Origin: Actinomycetota bacterium
GTDB lineage: Bacteria; Actinomycetota; Thermoleophilia; Gaiellales; Gaiellaceae
Assembly: GCA_016870235.1 (NCBI GenBank)
Contig: VGCB01000244.1
Coordinates: 1-5,170 of the forward strand
DNA: 5,170 nt
Direction of reading: 5' to 3'
Below are positions 1 to 4,507 of the stretch, one piece after another. Under the pieces are notes generated by a model. That model saw only the letters and a list, made by a program, of their open reading frames with translations, was not told the DNA's origin and ran no database searches. The position numbers and the translations under genes are program-made. Numbering within the stretch: position 1 is the stretch's first letter; every line of letters starts with the position of its first letter.

Positions 1-464
1 CCGATCGTCCGCACCATCTCCGCGTACCGACGGGGATCGAGCCAGACGTGCGGATCGATGCCGCTCTCCTCCTTCTCGTCGGCGTGCTCCTCGTCGCCGT
101 GCGGGCCCTCGCCGGCCACGAGCTCCTGCCCCTCGAGGAGGTCGAAGCTCGGTTGACCCGGCTCCCGCTCCCCGACTGCCGCTTCGACGGCCGGCTGGAA
201 GCCGCTGCCGAGGTAGAGGACGACATCCGCCTCGAGGATGTCCTTCGCCTGCTGGGCGGTCAGCTCGAGGTCGTGCGGCTCGACCCCCGCCGCCGTCAGG
301 TTCGTCACCGTCGCGTCGGCCCCGGCGATCTGCTCGGCCGCGTAGGCGACCGGATAGAACGAGGCGACGACGGTGGTGCCCTCCGCGGCGTCGTCGCCCC
401 CGCAGCCCGCGAGAGCGACGCCGAGCGCGACGACCGAAAGAGCGAGAACAATTCTCATCATCAT
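1..464 (-). CDS. znuA: Zinc ABC transporter substrate-binding lipoprotein, ZnuA type (partial, C-terminus beyond window)
   Basis: Reading leftward from an ATG at 464-462 gives 154 codons with no stop before the window edge, so only the N-terminal half is present. The product is a cell-surface lipoprotein that captures Zn(II), or possibly Mn(II), for an ABC importer (cluster A-I family). A hydrophobic signal sequence (residues 4-20) ends in the lipobox LAGC with Cys21 as lipidation site. The fold start VVASFYPVAYAAEQIAG, the first metal ligand in GVEPHDLELT (His64), a short acidic His-containing loop (GPHGDEEHADEKEE, about 120-133) and DPHVWLDP with the second ligand (His139) are all diagnostic. 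Three in-frame ATG codons (464, 461, 458) compete as start. The first lies 7 bases after a TAGCGT -10 and no Shine-Dalgarno is seen, so a leaderless start is likely. It is divergent from a Fur-family gene, which supports zinc control by Zur. The permease and ATPase genes would be expected further left, outside the window. Confidence 0.93.
   Translation of the reverse strand, partial: MMMRIVLALSVVALGVALAGCGGDDAAEGTTVVASFYPVAYAAEQIAGADATVTNLTAAGVEPHDLELTAQQAKDILEADVVLYLGSGFQPAVEAAVGEREPGQPSFDLLEGQELVAGEGPHGDEEHADEKEESGIDPHVWLDPRRYAEMVRTI
443..457 (-). promoter_or_regulatory. Candidate Zur operator over the znuA start
   Basis: The minus strand reads TGAGAATTGTTCTCG, a 6-3-6 imperfect palindrome (GAGAA/TTCTC arms). 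It resembles the actinobacterial Zur box type TGAAAATcaTTTTCA. It begins inside the third ATG of znuA, just downstream of the inferred transcription start, where a bound repressor would block initiation or early elongation. The assignment rests on pattern similarity and on the adjacent Fur-family gene. Confidence 0.45.
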
Positions 465-471
465 CGGCCGG

Positions 472-477
472 ACGCTA
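472..477 (-). promoter_or_regulatory. Probable -10 element of znuA (leaderless)
   Basis: On the minus strand TAGCGT fits TAnnnT and is preceded by TGC, an extended -10 signature. Seven bases separate it from the first znuA ATG (464), so transcription would start at or next to the A of the start codon. No convincing -35 is seen at the usual spacing. Confidence 0.5.
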
Positions 478-585
478 GCAGACCGCGTACGCCGACTGCT
501 CCCGCCTGCCCGCGACCGTCGCCGGGCGGCCGTGCGCAACCTGCCCGAGGGGCATGCTCCACACGGATTGCGGCCCCCGCGACGA

Positions 586-600
586 TGAGAACCGCTACCG
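586..600 (+). promoter_or_regulatory. Weak candidate Zur site at the zur promoter
   Basis: TGAGAACCGCTACCG shares the TGAGAA half-site and ten of fifteen positions with the stronger site at the start of znuA, but its right half is degenerate. It overlaps the TACCGT -10 of the regulator gene, the place expected for autorepression. Confidence 0.25.
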
Positions 601-601
601 T
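596..601 (+). promoter_or_regulatory. Probable -10 element of the Fur-family gene (leaderless)
   Basis: TACCGT (TAnnnT) ends six bases before the GTG at 608. This spacing puts the transcription start on the start codon. It supports GTG 608 over the ATG at 554, because the promoter would lie inside a gene starting at 554. Confidence 0.5.
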
Positions 602-607
602 CTAGCT

Positions 608-1051
608 GTGGGTGGCTGGCGTGAGCAGGTCGAGACGGGGCTCGTGTCGGCGGGGCTTCGGCGTGGCGGTGCCCGCCGAGCAGTCGTCGAGTATCTCGCC
701 CGCCAGGACTGTTGCCGGTCGGCCCAGGAGATCCACGAGGGGCTCCGCGAGGCCGGCGTCCGCGTCGGCATCGCAAGCGTCTACCGCGTCCTCGACCTGC
801 TGGCCGAGCTCCGGCTCGTCCAGCGCGTCGACTTCGGCGACGGCACCGCCCGCTACGAGCCGCTCGAGGCCGACGGGCACCACCACCATCACGTGGTCTG
901 CCGCGACTGCGGACGGGTCGAGGCCTTCGAGGACGCGCGCCTCGAGGACACGCTCGTCGACGTCGCCGAGCGCCTCGGGTACGCGATGGAGACGCACGAG
1001 GTCGTGCTCCACGGCGCCTGCGGCACCTGCCGCTCGGAAGCACCTGCCTGA
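608..1051 (+). CDS. zur: Fur-family metalloregulator, probably zinc uptake regulator Zur
   Basis: The product is a 147-residue dimeric DNA-binding repressor that uses metal as corepressor. The N-terminal winged helix spans about residues 5-85, with RRGGARRAVVEYLARQDC typical of actinobacterial members and the recognition segment VRVGIASVYRVLDLLAEL at 51-68. The dimerisation/metal domain carries HHHHH (91-95), CRDC (Cys98, Cys101), THEVVLHG (His130, His135) and CGTC (Cys138, Cys141). The two CxxC pairs match the structural zinc site of the family. GTG 608 is chosen because it follows a TAnnnT -10 by six bases and gives the usual family N-terminus (GGWREQV...); an ATG at 554 would add 18 atypical residues. 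The divergent znuA-type lipoprotein argues for Zur rather than an iron-sensing Fur, although sequence alone cannot prove the metal. Its stop lies 25 bases from that of a convergent zinc-ribbon gene. Confidence 0.93.
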   Translation: MGGWREQVETGLVSAGLRRGGARRAVVEYLARQDCCRSAQEIHEGLREAGVRVGIASVYRVLDLLAELRLVQRVDFGDGTARYEPLEADGHHHHHVVCRDCGRVEAFEDARLEDTLVDVAERLGYAMETHEVVLHGACGTCRSEAPA

Positions 1052-1080
1052 TCGACCGTCCGCGGCCGAAACCCGATCAG
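1048..1080. repeat. Inverted repeat spanning two convergent stop codons
   Basis: CTGATCG (1048-1054) and CGATCAG (1074-1080) are perfect 7-base arms around a 19-base GC-rich loop containing CCGCGG. The arms include the TGA stops of both convergent genes. It could act as a bidirectional transcript end, but there is no T tract and the loop is long, so a terminator function is only a suggestion. Confidence 0.3.
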
Positions 1081-1391
1081 CCGAAGTCGAAGATCTCAGA
1101 GAGCAGGGACTTCTTCCTCGAGCGCTTGCCGTACCCGCCGCCCGAATAGCGGTCGTCGTCGTCATCGTCGTCGTCGCGGTAGCGCCGGCGATCCTCGGCT
1201 GCGGGGCGCTCGTCGTGGTCACGGTCGCGGTCGCTGCGCCGGAGCGGCGTCTCCGACCCGGCCCGCTCGATCAGCTTGTCGAGCTCGCCGCGGTCGAGCC
1301 AGACCCCGCGACAGGTCGGGCAATAGTCGATCTCGATCCCCTGGCGATCGGTGATCGCGAGGGTGACGTCAGGACAAGACGGGCACTTCAT
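1077..1391 (-). CDS. Small zf-TFIIB zinc-ribbon protein with acidic low-complexity region
   Basis: The product has 104 residues. The N-terminal zinc ribbon has CPSC (Cys3, Cys6) and CPTC (Cys24, Cys27), followed by RGVWLDRGELDKLIE, the hallmark of the bacterial zf-TFIIB family (CPxC...CxxCxGvWLDxGEL). A charged, probably disordered region (about 50-90) contains eight consecutive Asp residues (73-80), and the C-terminus ends in a basic patch and a hydrophobic motif, KKSLLSEIFDFG, as in many family members. No enzymatic role is established for the family; nucleic-acid or protein binding through the zinc ribbon is assumed. The start is well supported: GGAAGGAG at 1404-1397 stands five bases before the ATG. 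The gene is convergent with the Fur-family gene and divergent from the carboxypeptidase. A link to zinc homeostasis is tempting but unproven. Confidence 0.88.
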   Translation of the reverse strand: MKCPSCPDVTLAITDRQGIEIDYCPTCRGVWLDRGELDKLIERAGSETPLRRSDRDRDHDERPAAEDRRRYRDDDDDDDDRYSGGGYGKRSRKKSLLSEIFDFG

Positions 1392-1581
1392 CTGAGCTCC
1401 TTCCGTGGTCGGACGGCGATCACGGAGGTCTCTCCTCGCCCGTGGCCGAACGGCGGATCGGGGCGGGCGCTGCCGGGCGGATCACGCCGTACTGACGACA
1501 GAGCCGGGGGATACTCCCCTCCGGCAGGAAGGATACCGACGCCGCGGCGACCGGTGTCGACAGGCGGTCGTGCGACAATCG

Positions 1582-2448
1582 ATGACGGTGCGTTCCCGGG
1601 TGCCCTCAGGGATGCTCGCGCTGCTCGCGGCGCTCCTCGTCATGGTGACGGCGCCGGCATGGGCGAAGGCGCCCGAGCCGCAGCCGACCAAGCCGGACGC
1701 GAAGCGGATCACGGCGCTCGAGTACGTCGCGATCGACGCGACGAGCGGCCTCACGCTCGTGCAGTTCCGGGCGCAGGAGCGCGTCCCGATCGCGTCCCTG
1801 ACGAAGATCATGACCGCGCTCGTCGTGATCGAGCGCGGCAATCTCGCGCGGAAGCTCCAGGCGACGCCGGAGGCCGTCGCCGTCGAGGACTATCGCGACG
1901 GGCTCGTCGCGGGCAAGTGGTACTCGCGCGAGGCGCTCGTCTGGTCGTCGCTCCTGCAGTCGGGGAACGACTCGGCCACCGCGCTCGCGATCGACGCGGG
2001 CGGTGGGAGCCTGCAGGCCTTCTACGACGCGATGAACGCCAGAGCCCGAGAGCTCGGGATGACCCGAACGTCGTATGCGAGCGCCTCCGGGCTCGAGGAC
2101 GACCTCAACCTCTCGACCGCGCTCGACCAGGCGATCCTCGCCCGGGCGGCACTGCGGAACCCGGTGTTCGCGCGGATGGTCGGCACCGCGTTCCACACGC
2201 TCCCCTGGCCCTGGCCGACCGTGGCGAAGGAGCTTCGCAACCACAACAAGATGGTCGCCGCCGTGCCGGGCACGTACGGCGTCAAGACCGGCTGGACGAC
2301 GAGGGCCGGCGGCTGCCTGGCGATCGCCCAGCGCCGCGGCGAGCGCGAGGTGATCGCGGTCGTGCTCGGCTCGCGGGGGATCTGGCACGACATCGAGCTC
2401 GTCCTCGACCGAGCGTTCAGGAAGCTCGAGCGGCTTCCGCCAGGCTGA
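1582..2448 (+). CDS. Secreted D-alanyl-D-alanine carboxypeptidase (PBP5/peptidase S11 family)
   Basis: The 288-residue protein trims the terminal D-Ala from peptidoglycan pentapeptides outside the membrane, which limits cross-linking. All three active-site motifs of the penicillin-binding fold are present: S72-L-T-K75 (PIASLTKIMTALVVIE; acyl-ester Ser72), S127-G-N129 (LLQSGNDSATALA) and K235-T-G237 (YGVKTGWTTRAGGCLAIA). The ATG at 1582 gives a proper signal peptide: Arg at 4 and 6, a hydrophobic core at 11-23, and likely cleavage after APAWA (28). The alternative ATG at 1612 has a weak AGGG before it but would remove the positive n-region. No C-terminal PBP5-type beta domain or amphipathic anchor is seen, so this is a short catalytic-domain-only form that is probably released or loosely held. 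No clear promoter was found in the 190 bases shared with the divergent gene. The anti-sigma gene follows 89 bases downstream on the same strand. Confidence 0.93.
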   Translation: MTVRSRVPSGMLALLAALLVMVTAPAWAKAPEPQPTKPDAKRITALEYVAIDATSGLTLVQFRAQERVPIASLTKIMTALVVIERGNLARKLQATPEAVAVEDYRDGLVAGKWYSREALVWSSLLQSGNDSATALAIDAGGGSLQAFYDAMNARARELGMTRTSYASASGLEDDLNLSTALDQAILARAALRNPVFARMVGTAFHTLPWPWPTVAKELRNHNKMVAAVPGTYGVKTGWTTRAGGCLAIAQRRGEREVIAVVLGSRGIWHDIELVLDRAFRKLERLPPG

Positions 2449-2496
2449 TCGAGCCCGCGCGCACGGCGCACGCCGACGACCGACACGGCGCGCGCC

Positions 2497-2502
2497 TACG
2501 AT
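2497..2502 (+). promoter_or_regulatory. Probable -10 element upstream of the anti-sigma gene
   Basis: TACGAT (TAnnnT) is identical to the hexamer that precedes the ECF sigma gene at 4496-4501. Transcription would start near 2509-2512, about at an ATG (2512) opening a ten-codon reading frame. No good -35 is evident. Confidence 0.4.
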
Positions 2503-2511
2503 TGAATCGAG

Positions 2512-2544
2512 ATGACGGCCGAACGCGTCAAACGCTCATGGTGA
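2512..2544 (+). CDS. Possible ten-codon leader ORF overlapping the anti-sigma start
   Basis: The frame reads MTAERVKRSW and then TGA at 2542-2544. Its ATG lies nine bases after the TACGAT -10, so a leaderless or nearly leaderless mRNA would open with it. Its end overlaps the proposed anti-sigma start in ATGGTGA (2538-2544), an arrangement compatible with translational coupling, and no Shine-Dalgarno is visible for the downstream gene. No homology can be judged at this length, and it may be chance. Confidence 0.25.
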   Translation: MTAERVKRSW

Positions 2545-2831
2545 CGCTTCTGATGCGACCCTGGGTGGCGACGTGCTCCGAGACCGGCGCGGCGCTCTCC
2601 GACCTGTACGAGGATGTCCTGCCCGCGCGTCGCGAGCGCCGCCTGCGCCGGCACCTCGCGCGCTGTCCCGGCTGTCAAGCTGTCTACGCGTCGTTCGTCC
2701 GCGCCGTCGAGGGCCTGCGGTCGCTCGGGCAGGAGCCGACCGACGCGAGCCCGACGATCGTCGAGACGGTGATCGCGGCGATCCGCAGCGACAGCGGGGA
2801 CGACCCACGGAGGCGGGACCGTCCGGACTAA
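2538..2831 (+). CDS. Soluble zinc-binding anti-sigma factor (zf-HC2, RsrA-like ZAS)
   Basis: The 97-residue protein lacks any membrane segment and is expected to bind an ECF sigma factor in the cytoplasm. The zinc anti-sigma signature H-x3-C-x2-C is present as HLARCPGC (His39, Cys43, Cys46) within SDLYEDVLPARRERRLRRHLARCPGC. An upstream Cys13 sits 26 residues before His39, the spacing known from RsrA (Cys11, His37, Cys41, Cys44), where thiol oxidation releases the sigma factor. The tail is Arg/Asp-rich. Start candidates are ATG 2538, GTG 2541 and ATG 2553; all keep the zinc ligands, and none has a clear ribosome site. The TAA stop (2829-2831) is also the target duplication of the following insertion sequence, so the product is intact. 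The usual neighbour, a sigma gene immediately upstream, is missing; the nearest is at 4508. Redox sensing is inferred from the ligand spacing. Confidence 0.83.
   Translation: MVTLLMRPWVATCSETGAALSDLYEDVLPARRERRLRRHLARCPGCQAVYASFVRAVEGLRSLGQEPTDASPTIVETVIAAIRSDSGDDPRRRDRPD
2829..2831. repeat. Target site duplication, left copy (TAA)
   Basis: TAA directly abuts the left inverted repeat and recurs at 3741-3743 beyond the right one. It is at the same time the stop codon of the anti-sigma gene. A leading C (CTAA) is also shared on both sides because the right repeat ends in C, so a 4-bp CTAA reading is possible. Confidence 0.8.
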
Positions 2832-2849
2832 GAAGCTCTAACAGAATGA
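2832..2849 (+). repeat. Left terminal inverted repeat of the IS
   Basis: GAAGCTCTAACAGAATGA matches the reverse complement of the right end at all 18 positions. Confidence 0.95.
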
Positions 2850-2913
2850 AGGGACCCGTGGTTCGGCGCCGAATTGGTGCGCGTGAGGGGGTGCGCGATA
2901 CTGGGAGGCGTTG

Positions 2914-3330
2914 ATGGCGAGCCGGGTGAAGCCGTGGGTGGTCGAGGACGAGCTGTGGAGGCTGCTGGAGCCGTTGTTGCCCAGGCGGGAGCGGCGTTTT
3001 CGCTATCCGGGGCGGCGGCGGTTGGACGATCGGCTCGTGTTACAGGGGATCTTGTTTGTGTTGCACACGGGGATCGGGTGGGAGCATCTGCCGCAGGAGC
3101 TCGGGTTCGGCAGCGGGATGACGGCGTGGCGGCGGCTGCGCGAGTGGCAGCAGGCTGGCGTGTGGACGCGGTTGCACCGGCTCTTGTTGGACAGGTTGCA
3201 GGCGGCCGGTGAGATCGACTGGTCACGCGCGATCATCGACGCCAGCTACGCGCAGGCGAAAAAGGGGGCGGCGGGCTCGGCCCGAGCCCGGTCGACCGCG
3301 GTCGCAAGGGTGTCAAGCACCACGTCCTGA
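2914..3330 (+). CDS. IS5-family transposase, orfA (N-terminal part)
   Basis: The frame encodes 138 residues from ATG 2914. A good ribosome site, GGGAGG at 2903-2908, lies five bases upstream and decides the start over the TTG at 2911. The N-terminal DUF4096-type DNA-binding region is clear: WRLLEPLLPRRERRFRYPGRRRLDDRLVLQGILFVLHTGIGWEHLPQELGFGSGMTAWRRLREWQQAGVW. The first catalytic Asp is in RAIIDASY (Asp109). After AKKG (about 115-118) the frame continues for some 20 residues that resemble nothing in the family and ends at TGA 3328-3330, so the functional transposase is expected to leave this frame at the A5G5 run. Unshifted orfA could act as a regulator of transposition, as in other two-frame elements. 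Confidence 0.9.
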   Translation: MASRVKPWVVEDELWRLLEPLLPRRERRFRYPGRRRLDDRLVLQGILFVLHTGIGWEHLPQELGFGSGMTAWRRLREWQQAGVWTRLHRLLLDRLQAAGEIDWSRAIIDASYAQAKKGAAGSARARSTAVARVSSTTS

Positions 3331-3734
3331 CCGACGCCACTGGGATCCCGCTGGCCTGGTCGGCGACCGGCGCCAACCGCAACGACGTCACCCAGCTACT
3401 GGCGCTGGTCGACGCGATCCCGTCGGTGCGCGGCCGTGTCGGACGGCCCCGCCGCAGGCCCAAGCAGCTGCTCGCCGACCGCGGCTACGACCACGACAGC
3501 CACAGGCGCCAGCTCTGGAAACGAGGGATCAAACCCGTGATCGCGCGTCGCAAGACCGAGCACGGCTCCGGGCTGGGCAAGCACCGCTGGCCCGTCGAGC
3601 GCACCATCAGTCACTTCCACAACAAGCGCCGACTGCTCGTCCGCACCGACCGCAGCGAGCAAACCCACCAAGCCCTCCTCGACCTCACTGGCTGCATGCT
3701 CTGCTACGGCCGACTCCGAAAGTCATTCTGTTAG
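3213..3734 (+). CDS. IS5-family transposase, orfB (C-terminal DDE domain, expressed by -1 frameshift)
   Basis: The frame is open from after a TGA at 3210-3212 to a TAG at 3732-3734 that lies inside the right inverted repeat. Family-like sequence starts at GLGPSPVDRGRKGVKHHVLTD just after the slippery run; there is no convincing independent start before 3426. Joined to orfA by a -1 shift at AAG 3262-3264, it gives a 273-residue transposase with Asp109 (orfA), Asp189 in LLADRGYDHD and Glu229 in HRWPVERTISHFHNKRRLLVRTDR, the expected DDE triad with the family's Glu-Arg signature. The domain is intact to its end, GCMLCYGRLRKSFC. The junction therefore looks like recoding, not a disabling mutation. 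Confidence 0.88.
   Translation, partial: DRLVTRDHRRQLRAGEKGGGGLGPSPVDRGRKGVKHHVLTDATGIPLAWSATGANRNDVTQLLALVDAIPSVRGRVGRPRRRPKQLLADRGYDHDSHRRQLWKRGIKPVIARRKTEHGSGLGKHRWPVERTISHFHNKRRLLVRTDRSEQTHQALLDLTGCMLCYGRLRKSFC
3259..3290 (+). promoter_or_regulatory. Programmed -1 ribosomal frameshift signal in the transposase
   Basis: A5G5 (3259-3268) is read GCG AAA AAG GGG in orfA. Slipping one base back at AAG re-pairs on AAA and continues GGG GGC, giving KKGGGGLGPSPVDRG, the normal family sequence. Seven bases after AAG begins a strong hairpin: CGGGCTC (3272-3278) pairs with GAGCCCG (3284-3290) around a 5-base loop. Slippery run, spacer and stem are the standard -1 frameshift layout. A palindrome, GACCGCGGTC (3294-3303), follows. 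Confidence 0.75.
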
Positions 3735-3740
3735 AGCTTC
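3723..3740 (-). repeat. Right terminal inverted repeat of the IS
   Basis: TCATTCTGTTAGAGCTTC on the plus strand is the exact reverse complement of the left end. It contains the TAG stop of orfB (3732-3734) and, read on the minus strand, the TGA stop of the convergent gene (3725-3723). Confidence 0.95.
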
Positions 3741-4343
3741 TAAGCGGCCGGGAAAGGGGCAATTCGCACAACCGGGAGGTGCGGTCGGCATGAAGTTCGG
3801 GTCGACCTTCCCCTTCACGACCTTCCCGAACGGCGAGGTGAAGTTGCGGGCGCCGACGTGGATGAACCAGACGCCCTTGGCGCCGGGCTCGCCACCGTGG
3901 ACGTCGGTGGCCGGATCGTGGAAGTGCGTGACGCCGGGCCCGTAGAGCTTGTTCACGCGAGCCTGATCGGCCTTCGTGAACACGCCCGGGATCCCGATCG
4001 CGACCCAGTTGAGGTTCTTCGCCTTCGCGAGCTGCGGGTTGTCGAAGTGGAGCCCGAGCACGAGGCCGCCGTCGAGCGGCATCACGAGATGGTCGGACAT
4101 CGACTGGAGACCGAGGGCCGTTCCCGGCTTGAAGCTCCCGATCAGCTGCTTCCAGAACTTCGCATCGAGCTCGGCCTTCGCGAGCTGGGCCTTCAACGAC
4201 GCGACCTGCTTCGACTGAGCCGACGTGGCGGCTCCGCCTGTCGAGCCGAAGATGCCCGCGACGAGCAGCCCCGCGGCGACGAGCGCCACGAGCGACGCCG
4301 AAGCCGCGCGCGAACGCGACCGGCCCTTCACGACCTTCGCCAT
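3723..4343 (-). CDS. Unrecognised membrane-anchored or secreted protein with His-rich core; C-terminus formed by the IS
   Basis: The 206-residue product is not recognised. A basic N-terminus (KGRSRSR) and one hydrophobic helix (about 17-33, SLVALVAAGLLVAGIFG) indicate a signal anchor or uncleaved signal. A short alanine/lysine-rich helical stretch (43-68, QSKQVASLKAQLAKAELDAKFWKQL) may be a coiled coil. The conserved-looking core (80-190) contains SDHLVMPLDGGLVLGLHFDNP, NWVAIGIPGVF, GVTHFHDPATDVHGG (His140, His142, His149), GVWFIHVGARNF (His162) and a CANC pair (Cys192, Cys195); the His cluster could bind a metal, but this is inference. GGGAGGA (4355-4349) stands five bases before the ATG and fixes the start. 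The last six codons, LEALTE, and the TGA stop come from the target duplication and the right repeat of the adjacent insertion sequence, so the native C-terminus is altered or lost. The gene is divergent from the ECF sigma gene. Confidence 0.8.
   Translation of the reverse strand: MAKVVKGRSRSRAASASLVALVAAGLLVAGIFGSTGGAATSAQSKQVASLKAQLAKAELDAKFWKQLIGSFKPGTALGLQSMSDHLVMPLDGGLVLGLHFDNPQLAKAKNLNWVAIGIPGVFTKADQARVNKLYGPGVTHFHDPATDVHGGEPGAKGVWFIHVGARNFTSPFGKVVKGKVDPNFMPTAPPGCANCPFPGRLEALTE
3741..3743. repeat. Target site duplication, right copy (TAA)
   Basis: TAA directly follows the right inverted repeat and matches the left copy at 2829-2831. On the minus strand it is read as a TTA Leu codon of the convergent gene. 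Confidence 0.8.
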
Positions 4344-4495
4344 GCTGATCCTCCCATGTGAGACGACGGGTGTCGCCGGTATGACGCCGCCGAAAGCCCA
4401 TTCGATTCGCCGTACGGGCGGCCAAATTTCTTACGAGTACCTGAACACCTCCCTCCCGACGCACCTGAGGGCGAGTCGCGCCCGACCGGCCGTCC

Positions 4496-4501
4496 TACGA
4501 T
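4496..4501 (+). promoter_or_regulatory. Probable -10 element of the ECF sigma gene (leaderless)
   Basis: TACGAT is followed by six bases (GGGCGC) and then the ATG at 4508, so the mRNA would start on the start codon. The same hexamer precedes the anti-sigma gene at 2497. No strong -35 is visible. Confidence 0.5.
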
Positions 4502-4507
4502 GGGCGC

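Larger units (their letters stand above)
2832..3740 (+). mobile_element. Complete IS5-family insertion sequence (two-frame transposase, IS427-like)
   Basis: The element is 909 bp, bounded by perfect 18-bp inverted repeats (GAAGCTCTAACAGAATGA) and flanked by TAA direct repeats. It holds a DDE transposase split over two overlapping frames with a slippery A5G5 run. Size, short TA-centred duplication and two-frame design fit the IS427/IS1031 side of the IS5 family. The first half uses TTG and TTA leucine codons (for example around 3036-3062) that are rare in the flanking genes, consistent with recent arrival. With perfect ends, a clear direct repeat and intact catalytic residues, it is probably active or recently so. 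It occupies the junction between two convergent genes. Confidence 0.93.

Noticed and set aside
48..605. Plus-strand frame of 185 codons over the start of the window
   Set aside because: It is antisense to the clear ZnuA lipoprotein, lacks any family motif and ends in low-complexity sequence.
554..607. ATG 554 as start of the Fur-family gene
   Set aside because: It adds 18 residues unlike the family and would place the TACCGT promoter inside the gene. GTG 608 fits both promoter and alignment.
1606..2388. A 260-codon minus-strand frame
   Set aside because: It is antisense to the carboxypeptidase, whose three catalytic motifs and signal peptide are unambiguous.
612..2831. A 739-codon open frame on the plus strand
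   Set aside because: It runs out of frame through zur and the carboxypeptidase and antisense to the zf-TFIIB gene; only its last 97 codons are a real gene. The rest is a GC-bias shadow rich in Arg, Pro and Ala.
3259..3330. Transposase frame change as an inactivating mutation
   Set aside because: The element has perfect ends, a target duplication and intact catalytic residues, and the change sits on a slippery run with a downstream hairpin, as in related two-frame IS5-family elements.
4386..4422. GCCGCC...GGCGGC inverted repeat between the unknown gene and the sigma gene as an operator or attenuator
   Set aside because: The arms are only six bases of pure G/C in a GC-rich genome and no supporting signal such as a T tract or a repeated motif is present.
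3685..4464. A 259-codon minus-strand frame overlapping the unknown protein
   Set aside because: It is Arg-rich shadow sequence. The alternative frame has a strong ribosome site, a signal segment and sensible composition.
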